The notes under the pieces: model-generated
What the model saw: only the letters and a program-made list of their open reading frames with translations
Databases searched by the model: none
Told to the model about the DNA's origin: nothing
Translations under genes and position numbers: made by a program
Shown: in pieces, positions 55,339 to 64,000 of the stretch
Position numbering within the stretch: position 1 is the first letter of the stretch
Layout of the letters: every line of letters starts with the position of its first letter
From: Nageia nagi
Lineage: Eukaryota > Pinophyta
Direction: 5' to 3'
DNA length: 64,000 bases
NCBI GenBank assembly: GCA_050084985.1
Contig: JBITNC010000002.1
Coordinates: 13,516,001-13,580,000 of the forward strand

Positions 55339-57989
55339 CTAGGTGGGTGTCACTTGACTGTAATTAGGTACAATAGATACTGTATTTACTTGATATGAAG
55401 GAAGTGAGTCTTGATAATTTTTTAAATTTTGATCTAAAATAGAAGTATGGTCTTCAACTTCCAAGTTATTATATTCGATTGAATTTGGAGTTCTATTTCT
55501 GAATGCTAGATAATTTTTCGTACTATGACCTCTTTGATGGTGATAATTACAATATTCATTTTTGTTGTATTTTTCTTTTCTCATAATTTTTATTTCACCG
55601 TATTTAATCTTGACCTTCTCAATTATAACTGCTTGAGCAATAACTTCTTCGAGAGTATTATATTGTTGGATTTGTAATATACTAGCTATAGGCCTTAAAT
55701 AATTTTGATTGAATAATTTAACTAACTCCTCCTGAGGTAAGGTATAGGGCATGCCATAGAGTATATCCTTCCATCATGAAACAAAGTCAACAATTGATTC
55801 ATTCTGAGATTGTTTTAGTTCTACAAGATCCATAATAGAAGATTCCTCTTTGATATAAATCCTAAAATGTTGTAAGAATAAGTTTGCCAATTGGGAAAAT
55901 GAATAAATACTATGTCATGGCAAATTATTATACCATTCCAGGGCTTGGGCTGCAAGCATCATGGGGAACAAATGTATCATCAAGTCCTCATCATTATAAA
56001 TTAGGTAATTTGAAAACTTAAACCACCTTAAATGTTCCTTAGGATCCTTATTTCTTGTAAAAGGAATTATCTTAGGTATTTCAAAGTTGTAAGGTAATTT
56101 CTTCTCAGGGACACTTGGATGGATGGGTTCATTGCAAATATTATCGTATGTCAACTTCTTGAACCTTGATATGTTCATTTCTTTATTCATGAAATATTTC
56201 ATGAAATCTTCTAATTCTTTATCTATCCAACTACCCTGAGGCTGTTTTCAATATCTTCTATGATTGGTGTTTCTTTCTAACTTTAGGTTTGAATCATAAG
56301 ATTCATCATCAGAAGGAGATCTTGATAACAATGATGAAGATGATAATGATGGAATATTAGAAGGTAAATGATGCCCTTGCATTGGATTTCTAAGAGTTGT
56401 AAATGGTTGTACTTTATTTTGTTGAGACTTCTCATGAAGTAACCAACTATCTCGAACTTCTTATTTTACCTTATCAAAAATTTATCGTTGTTTGTCAAGC
56501 TCTTGCTTTTTTTTTCTTTGAGTTCTATATTCTTTTCTTTAAGTTTGGCTTCCTCTTCTAACTTACTTTGAACATCTTCATATCTTTTACTAAAGTTTAT
56601 AGTTTCTTCACAATCTCTCTCTATGTATTTTCTCTTTGCCTCCAACTCTGCAAAAGAGGGTATCTCTCCTACCTTGAATTGTTTAGCTAAAGCTTTTCTA
56701 CATTTTTCTTGCGATGAGGGTTTCTCATAGGAATAAGGATCATAGAAGAATTTGTTTGAGATCTTACATTGAGGAGTTGTTTGTGAGGTTCTTACTAAAT
56801 ACAAGGTCATTCTATCAAAATCTTCCATACAAGACCTAGCTCTATGAAGTGTTTTTTGATAGGTAGGGTTAGTCATCCTAGCTTGTGAAGAGAAGCTTTG
56901 AGGTTGATAATCTAAGCTCTCAAGAGGCAATTCTCTTTGTTGATTAGAGTAAGAGTTTTGATATCTCCATATTTAGTAATTAAGAAGTGATGATAATTGC
57001 ACCCAAGCTTGACTCTTTTGGTTTGCATAAGCTTTTACATCATGCTTTTGCGTCATCTCTTCTTGTCTCATTTTGTTGACAAATTCATTGAAGGTTTTGT
57101 CATGTTGATCATGACAAGAACATGCTTGTTGTTGTTTATGGGATTCCCTTTGCAAAATATTCTTAGCTTTTTCATCATAGAAAATATTCCTAAGTAATTT
57201 ATTTGTTATAGGGCTATCTTTTTTATCACATTCCCAATTCTTTATCAAGCTAGTTTGATATTTTGAAGGTATTTTTAGTGGGTTCGAACAACATTCATCC
57301 TCATAAAATTTTGTATCATTATCATGATGTGTTGTTTCCCCACATGGATGTTCATTACTAAGCTCATGTGTGTTAGCTTTGGAAATTTTATTTTTATATT
57401 TTTCATTTCTTTGTGATTGAAATTCTTGAGATTCAATAATACAATCTATGGATTTTTTAATTCTTATGTGATGCTCTTCAATTTCTACATGTGATGAGAG
57501 TGAACAAGTTTCATCCTTGAACTCAAGAATATCATGAGATTCATGGGAATCAATAGAAGGTCTTGTAGCCTCTAGAAGGGGAGGAGAATGAAATTGCAAT
57601 TCTGAAGAATGCTATGAAAGATCCTCAAGATTCATGTCAAACTCCTCTTCTTTAATATCATATTCATCCCATGATGAGGGCGAAGGAATGGAAGAACTAT
57701 ACTCTAACTCTTCATGGGATATAACAAGGCTTTCTTATGATTGAAGAAGAGGTATGGTACATTGTTCTATCTCTGCTAAGTATGATAAAAGCTTTTCAAT
57801 GTCAATATAAAAATCACTCTTCATGACCTTTGAAGTAGAATAAGTATCTAAGGTTGTCTTGGCAAGATGTGACCATAGTCTTTGTATTTTTGGTTTTACT
57901 TTGATAGAAAAAGGAACATAATTTAAAAGTACAACCAAGACAAACCTCATAATGATAAAATTCAAAGGCCTTTTAATTGTTCTCAACAA
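55339..57989 (-). pseudogene. Long gag of element C
   Basis: The reading runs from about 57989. The first 500-600 residues are polar and coiled-coil-rich (for example E-L-E-A-K-R-K-Y-I-E-R-D-C-E-E-T near 56640) with no known domain. A one-base shift falls in an A homopolymer at about 56507-56517, and the new frame carries the capsid core H-L-R-W-F-K-F-S-N-Y-L-I-Y-N-D-E-D-L (56070) and L-E-W-Y-N-N-L-P, then, near 55570, the knuckle C-N-Y-H-H-Q-R-G-H-S-T-K-N-Y with the last Cys replaced by Tyr. The capsid core resembles Tat-branch gag. Stops at 57732, 57600 and 56972 interrupt it. Element RNA packaging is the presumed role. Confidence 0.75.
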
Positions 57990-60075
57990 TTCAAGATTTG
58001 TATGGATCTAGAGTGACTGACACATGCCTATGTTTCTATTTGTTACAAAGGGGGTTCAAAGTAAAAAACTTAAATAAAATCAACTTTTAACATCTTTTAA
58101 AACCTATTCCTTAGTATGACCTATTATATCATTCCATAAATGAAACATGTCAATTGAGTATTTGAACATTTTCTTTATTTTTTTTTTATTTTTATTTTTT
58201 TTATGAATAAACATCGTAAAAGAAATTTTATTTTTATCTTTTATGTTTATATTTTTGAAAAGACAATTCAATGCACAAACACCCTACATGCAAGTTTTCT
58301 TTTAATGATATGATTATATTTTTTAAGTTTTCACATATTTTTAAATATCTAAAATAAATGAACGATATGAGTTGTTCATTTTTAATCCTTTTAATTTTCC
58401 TAGTTTGTTTTGACTAGTCAAGTGTTAAGCAAGGTAGGTTGGGTAATTCTAAGTAATTTTACAAGTCTCTATGGCTTTTGGCTTGGTTCTAGATGAGTCT
58501 TCTTTTTTGACTCCTACCTATGGGAAAGTCACCTTGGTCATCACCTCCAAGTGTAACTTGGCTCTATGGATTCAAGTGTGTTATGTCGGTGGGTACAAAG
58601 AAGTAAGAATTAACGGTTGGTAATGACATCCAACTCATTAATGTTCAATTATTCCTTTAAGGATTTATGAAATGCATTTAAACAAGTAAAATACATTTAT
58701 GCATACTACCCTCCCAAACATTCATGTCCATTTACTTATCTTATCTTAATGTGATACAATAAAAAGTTTATTTTAAGTGGATCTTTGACCTTAATAAGCC
58801 CCGTTGTTCTTTTTTAATTATAATGTGATTCATTATCCAACCTCTTAATGATGTTTATTAACCCCTTCTAGCTATGGAAGTTTTATATGTGATGAATTTC
58901 CTCTTCTTACTAGTCACATATCTCTTCGACCTCCAATGGAGTGGTAAGAGTAGACTTAGTAAAAAGCCATTAAGTGTAGATAAATTAATTAAGTGAGGTT
59001 CAATTACTCCTCCAAGAGTCACATATCCCTTCAACCTCCAATGGAGTGGTAAGGGTAGACATCTTTAAGAGTGTTAATGTGAAGTATATTTCCAAATAAG
59101 ATGTGAATAAATTTTACCTCTTTCACTTAACTTATTTCTGATCACTTAGGATTGCTTGAAGTGCAAAAGTGAGAGCATACTTTATTAAGTGAAAGTACTT
59201 AGTGTATTCAAATCCATCCAATTCATTAACCTTTTAATATGATTTATACTACCCAAAACTTGATTTATTTTCCTTAAGTTCATTCCTTTTAATGTGATTC
59301 ATTTACTCCTTCCAATTGTGGAAGTATTATGTGTAGTAAATTACCTCCTCTTACTAGTCACATATCCCTTCAACCTTAAATGGAGTGGTAAGGGCAGACT
59401 TGGTAATAGGTCATTATGTGTGGATAAATTAACTAAATTAATGATAGTGTGAATGTGAAAGAAAAGAAGAATTAATTACTCCTTCTTATCAGGTCTATTC
59501 TGGTCACCTTAGATCGCATGAAGTGCGAAGGGAGAGCATAAGTAGACAAGATAAAAAGTATTAATGTGTATGTACCCTTCACCCAAAACATGAAAATAAA
59601 TACATAACATTATACATAAAGTAAATTAATAAAAAATACATTTAACCTTTTCTACCCATTCTTATATGCATTCTAGGCAAAGGAATCACAGTCAAAAGTA
59701 TCCTTCTATTTTAACAATATATTATCTATATATATATATATATATATATATTTTTTTTAGAAATAACAAAAGGAGACAAGACGACCTGGAGTAAGAGTCA
59801 CCGATGTTTAAATAGAGATTGCTGGCATTCAATAAAAATGTTGACATTTATGATGAAATTGCCAACATTTAGTCTGGATTACTTTGTAAATTGCTAGCGT
59901 TCCTTTTGAGTCACCGGCATCCGATTCTAATCGTTGGTATTTATATAACAGACATACTGTAAAGACATAGTGAAAATTTTAAAGTGAGTAGACAGAACAA
60001 CTCAATTGAAATCAATGAACAAAATAGGAACAACTATATTTGAACATAGAAATCCTCCCTATCAATGATGGAGGA
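57990..60075 (-). other. Leader of element C with diffuse repeats
   Basis: No coding signal. A block with TCACATATCCCTTCAACCTY and AATGGAGTGGTAAG occurs at about 58914, 59022 and 59357. A block with GAAGTGCRAARGKGAGAGCAT occurs at about 59158 and 59520. A TA run lies at 59727-59751. Confidence 0.65.
59797..59945 (-). repeat. About 20-bp-phased motif array in the leader of element C
   Basis: Seven copies of a TTGCCRRCATT-like motif start near 59800, 59821, 59840, 59861, 59893, 59913 and 59933. Spacings are 21, 19, 21, 32, 20 and 20 bp; a weak extra copy near 59872 may explain the 32. The best copies contain near-palindromic GCCGGC. The LTRs hold four copies of a related motif at the same spacing. 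Confidence 0.65.
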
Positions 60076-60093
60076 GCCCTCCTTCTAGCACCA
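60076..60093 (-). promoter_or_regulatory. Primer-binding site of element C
   Basis: The minus strand reads TGGTGCTAGAAGGAGGGC three bases after the 5' LTR. The leading TGG pairs with a tRNA CCA end. The tRNA identity is unknown, and one or two C-to-T changes may have occurred. Confidence 0.6.
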
Positions 60094-60096
60094 GAA

Positions 60097-60939
60097 TGTT
60101 ACAATGAAAATAGAGCTGGAATGTAGAATAACATAAATTATAATTATTCTTAGATCTTCACTGAACTTCAAATTATGTAAAATAGGTAGAAATGTTGTAA
60201 TTGTAAATTGATATTGATTTTCAGCTCAAAATACAATTTTCCCTTGGAAGGGACTTTTACAAATGCCATTTGCCAATATGAGAGTATTAGATTTTCATTG
60301 TTTTTGATTTGCTTGCTTCTTTCCTTGATATGGACAACCTATAAATCCTACACACATGCAAAAGACAATAACATCAAAGCATCTATGTATGACATGGATT
60401 AAATTGAAACTAGCATAAAATAATAAAAAGGTATGAGCTCACAAGATTTTGGCAGCATTACCCTACTTCTAAAAAATGGGCCCCCTATTGCTTTGTTTTG
60501 GCTTGTATTTATAGATTTTTGGGTGAGATTTTCCAAGGCTGGTAAGGGGGAGTCAAAAGCCACTGTAGGTCGTAAATGACCTCCTCTATCCGTAGCATCT
60601 TGGAAGAATGAGACATTACCACTTTCTTTTACTATTTCTAGTTTCTGTTTGGCTATGATAGAGTTGCCAGCGATTACTAGGCAGACACTGACGATCATCC
60701 TAAAATGCCAACGATTGTTTTGGGTCGTCGATGACTGGTTTTCAATTTTTATAACAATATTAAAATGATTGCCAAATAGCCAATTTTTATCGAAAAGGGG
60801 TCATGTGACCACTCATTTTGCATGTACTCAATGAGAGCTATCCAATAATATGGTTTGTAAACTTATTTTATATTTTCACAAAGAGTTATGATTATTTCAA
60901 TGTTTATTAGTTAAAAAGGGACATTTTTAGGTGTCTACA
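60097..60939 (-). repeat. 5' LTR of element C
   Basis: 843 bp with intact TGTTACA start and GTCTACA end, partner of 48839-49681. The TATA box CTATAAATACA is on the minus strand at 60504-60514. Four 20-bp-spaced CGAT motifs lie at 60666-60735. Confidence 0.92.
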
Positions 60940-60944
60940 AGTTC

Positions 60945-61875
60945 TTATCTATATTCGAGGTTAAAAGTAACAAAAAAGGAATAAAAAGATAAAGAGTTAC
61001 AGGAAAGAGATAAATAAATTAAAAGAGTTAAAACAAGAAATTTATAACCCAAGCATTGCAGCATAGGGAGCAATCCATAGCCAAGATTAATAATAGTAAA
61101 CTATCTCACACCTAGGGTTTTGCAATCACAATACACAACCATAGTTTGAAGAAAACATTTCACACATAACATTCACAAAAGTAATAAATAGCCACTTTGT
61201 TGCAAAATGGCAAAGCATTATCTATTTGTATTATCATATGTGAATAGCTCTTACAAATTTGGCCAAATTTGTTAAAATGTTTGACCTTTCTAATCTCTAA
61301 AAGCTAGCTATTTTTACAACTCCCCCCTCCTTGGGTGGTTGGGTTTTATTAATATACATAATTGCTAGCATTGAATGAAACAACTAAAATAGCACTATTT
61401 ACATAAATACTACAATTGTGTTAGATTATATAGTGAATAAGTACTAACAACATGACTATCTGGAAATTTACAAATTCTAAACAACCATGTCCATAGAGTT
61501 GCAATCCTTTTGACATGTACTTGATTACTTCTTCTTAAAACCTATAGCTAATTGAAGATAGCACTATAGCTATCTAAATAATTATTTGATTGCATATTTA
61601 TTGGTATGATATTTTACTATGCTTTGTTAGCTGCTATCTACTTTTATGCAATCTTTATGATCTTTATTGTAGATGTCAGTAATCAGAGTAATGGTGATTG
61701 ATAGACATTATGCTAACTTGGTTCAAAAATAAACTACCACTATTATGTGGAAATGAGTTGATGTCAACACATTAATAGGGCCCCAGGGGTTAAAAACTTT
61801 AGATGAAGTGGACCCGATAGTTCCTTCTTATGCATTACTCTTACCTTTGCTTGGTGGGTTTATATTCTTCATGTA
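60945..61875. other. AT-rich spacer right of element C, no gene recognised
   Basis: No coding motif, LTR or repeat partner was found in this stretch. Confidence 0.45.
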
Positions 61876-62195
61876 GGCTCTATTGATGATCTAGTTCTTT
61901 TGATACCTATTAATTTAGATTAAAAATGTGATGTCATCTCTTAAAATTTGGTAGGATCTATTGATATTTTGGTTCTTTTAGGACTCATTAATTTTGATCA
62001 AAAAATATGACATCATCTCTTAGAATCGGCAAGCTCTATTGATATTCTAGTTCTTTTAGGACCTACTAATTTTGATTAAAAAATATGATGTCATATCTTA
62101 GAATTAGCAAGCTCTATTGATAGTTTAGTTCTTTTAAGACCTATTGATTTTGATCAAAAAGTGTGACATCATCTCTTAGAATCTATGGGCTCTAT
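61876..62195. repeat. 78-bp tandem repeat, four units
   Basis: Units begin at 61876, 61954, 62032 and 62110, and a partial fifth at 62188, an exact 78-bp period without indels. Shared words are CTCTATTGATATT, TAGTTCTTTTAGGACCTA and TCATCTCTTAGAAT. Units differ by point changes only. Confidence 0.92.
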
Positions 62196-62739
62196 GATGT
62201 TCTTCAAAAATCTAGCTTTGAATTCATGCAAGTCTTGGACACTTGTGTCAATAATTCTTGAAGAATTTAAGGCAATAAATATAATTCCTAGATAGTATTA
62301 TATACATGACTCTTGGTTATCTTTTACAATTATCCTAGGTACCCTAAATAAGATAACATAATTTTTGGGCTCTCTTAACTTCCTGGCACTAAAGAATAAA
62401 AGAATAAAGAAGAACATAACTCTTATTGACATAACTCCTAGGTATTTTTATTCACATAGTTCTTGGGCATTAAGAAAATAATATGACTCCCTGATACTCT
62501 TATATACATGACTTTCAACACTCCAAGAGAAGGAAATGAAAAGAGGAGGGATTAACAAGAATGAAAGAATACAAAAAATTACAACTCTTGGAGATTCTAA
62601 GAGAATAAAATCCCTCCCAGGCACTCTTGTATACATAACTCTTAGACACTAAAAAATAAAGAATAGAGAATAAAAAATAATAGAATTACCCTAATTTAGA
62701 GTGTAATTCTAAAAGAATATAATCTTTTGGTAGCTCTTT
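62196..62739. other. Loose repeats, no gene recognised
   Basis: Words such as ACTCTTATATACATGACT and ACTCTTGTATACATAACT recur at about 62300, 62495 and 62620, suggesting a decayed repeat of roughly 130-190 bp. No reading frame of note. Confidence 0.4.
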
Positions 62740-64000
62740 GGGGTCTCTACTTACTGGAGAATAGAACCCTTTAATTACTGCTTCTAGTGGCTTCTTTAGA
62801 AATGGATTTGGTTGAGGTCTCAATTGCTGCTATCAAGTCTAGCAAAAGGAATGGCTACATATTTTTAGTTAGATCACTAAAATCCTTATACTCAATTTGT
62901 AATAATATAGGGATGCCTTAATCTTCTTTGTATCTACTTTAAACCCTATTAGAACATTGTTCAACCTTCCAACATATAAAAATTTTGTAATTACCTCTTA
63001 AGCCAACTCATTTATTTATTGCAAGTCTAAGATTTTGTTTCTCAAAAATAGATTGTTTAAGGAACTGAATGGTATTGGCTACCCAATTGGTAGCACTACC
63101 CTATACATTCTATTCTTCCCATAATTTGGGAGCCTTCATCTCAATCAAAGAATTAAAGAATTTGTTAATGAATCCTAGCTCTGATGTGAGCTAGTGCTCA
63201 TTAATCTCCATGTTGAATACCAAATTTTGAAGTTCATAAATATCTCAGATCCTCCTTTGATATAGCTATTTTAGGTTGGAAGAGATTATTGCTATATCAT
63301 TTTTAGTCAAGATTCTTAAATGGGATTGCCTTCTTTCTAATATTACCCTAGGTGTATCTAGAGCCAGCTTATGGAGTGCATTCTAAACATAAAACTCCTT
63401 GATCTCCTATATAGTTTCTTCTTTTAGTAGATGCAAGTGTGATAATGTTACCATTCTATCTCCCACTTGCTCCACTAAGGATTTTCTAAAATTTTTTATG
63501 TGCAAGAACAACTTTGCATTATCATTAGATAGAACTTTATTTGTTGCAATTATAGTTTGCAGCTTGGCCTCAACCTACTTGAGCTTTTGAGCATCAATGA
63601 TTGTAGCTTGAGCTTTGAGATCTTCTATTATTTGATTTGCAATATCAAGCTCAACTTTTGTTATTATTATGCTTTTTTTCAAACTTTGATTTCTACTTAT
63701 CAAGCCTTGTAATCAATTCTTTATTTATATTCTACAACCTAGCTACTATTTAATCATTAAGGGAGTAGTATTTATTATACTGATCTATCTTATTCAATTT
63801 TTCTATCTTGGTCTCCATTTCTTGAAGACTTTTTCCAACTACCATTGAAGTATTTACAAGAAATCTAAACTAGTCAATTATTAGTGCACTTTACATATTT
63901 ACATCTATTATAGCCATGGGAGTAATATTCAGTTTCCCTTCTTTGAAAGGAATTTGTGCTATTTTAATATCTCTCATCTCTGTTATCTTACTCAAAATTC
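62740..64000 (-). pseudogene. Unidentified decayed coiled-coil reading frame, running off the right end
   Basis: On the minus strand from 64000 a protein can be followed for about 400 residues with single stops and one frameshift near 63660. It starts I-T-E-M-R-D-I-K-I-A-Q-I-P-F and includes G-K-S-L-Q-E-M-E-T-K-I-E-K-L-N-K-I (63830), D-L-K-A-Q-A-T-I-I-D-A-Q-K-L (63610), V-L-S-N-D-N-A-K-L-F-L-H-I-K-N (63520), L-V-E-Q-V-G-D-R-M-V-T-L (63470) and N-W-V-A-N-T-I-Q-F-L (63080). Leu/Ile/Lys/Glu spacing suggests coiled coils. I do not recognise the family. The evenly spaced nonsense changes (Gln codons to TAA/TAG) show that it was once a real protein. It may be part of another mobile element. Confidence 0.5.

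Larger units (their letters stand above)
48839..60939 (-). mobile_element. Element C: 12.1-kb LTR retrotransposon with gag and protease but no pol found
   Basis: Two LTRs of exactly 843 bp, about 94 percent identical by eye, lie at 48839-49681 and 60097-60939. The flanks AATTC (48834-48838) and AGTTC (60940-60944) form a 5-bp duplication with one mismatch. The minus strand carries a primer-binding site, a 2.1-kb leader, a long gag, an aspartic protease and a second knuckle-like motif. No reverse transcriptase, RNase H or integrase motif was found in the 4.5 kb that follow. Instead there are tandem repeats. Gag wording resembles the Tat branch of gypsy. It looks like a non-autonomous derivative that would need enzymes from a relative. 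Confidence 0.88.

Noticed and set aside
1-64000. tRNA, rRNA, snRNA genes, CRISPR arrays and bacterial-type operons
   Set aside because: None is visible. The apparent tRNA-like words are only primer-binding sites of 12-18 bases.

Overview
This is plant nuclear DNA, very AT-rich and almost entirely built of old, nested LTR retrotransposons and pseudogene debris. No intact cellular gene, rRNA, tRNA, CRISPR array or prokaryote-style operon is visible. The plant lineages of Ty3/gypsy (chromovirus with chromodomain; Athila/Tat type), a Ty1/copia element, an En/Spm-type (CACTA) gene, a plant mobile domain (PMD) fragment and PLS-class pentatricopeptide (PPR) pseudogenes all point to a large-genome seed plant. 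The wording of the PPR motifs suggests a gymnosperm, but that is inference.

Layout. 94-1193 is a solo LTR with a perfect 5-bp target duplication. 2380-3220 holds a decayed PMD coding fragment. 3936-26461 is one Athila/Tat-like gypsy element (element A, minus strand, about 1.18-kb LTRs, 5-bp duplication with one mismatch). Its left LTR is split by a 1.43-kb insertion. Its protease gene is split by a complete 6.43-kb chromovirus (element N, 16014-22443, two 287-bp LTRs). Between its integrase and left LTR lie an unknown minus-strand reading frame and a plus-strand PPR pseudogene. 27960-34830 is the pol gene of another gypsy element (element D, minus) interrupted by a decayed copia coding block (plus, 29353-33345) with no visible LTRs. 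36858-43731 is a full-length gypsy element (element B, minus, perfect duplication GTTTC) whose 1,488-codon gag-pol frame is broken only by stop codons. It sits inside a PPR-like repeat cluster (36150-45140). 45371-47374 is a decayed En/Spm-type gene. 48839-60939 is a 12.1-kb LTR element (element C, minus, two 843-bp LTRs) with a long gag and a protease but no reverse transcriptase or integrase that I can find, and a tandem-repeat-rich 3' part. 60945-64000 holds a 78-bp tandem repeat and a decayed coiled-coil reading frame running off the window.

The nesting gives a relative order of events: A before N and before the insert in its LTR; D before copia; the PPR cluster before B. Many in-frame stops, all of those examined in B, and a primer-binding site in A read as C-to-T or G-to-A changes at former CpG, CAA/CAG/CGA or TGG positions, as expected for long-methylated, silenced DNA. 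All five gypsy elements lie on the minus strand, whereas the solo LTR, copia, PMD, En/Spm and one PPR fragment are on the plus strand.

The points most worth a second look are element C (gag, protease, then a further CCHC-like knuckle, no pol; a roughly 20-bp-phased motif array in its leader and LTRs), the CpG-eroded primer-binding site in A, the LTR-less copia block within D, and the unidentified reading frames at 6600-8330 and 62740-64000. I found no convincing new defence or regulatory system.
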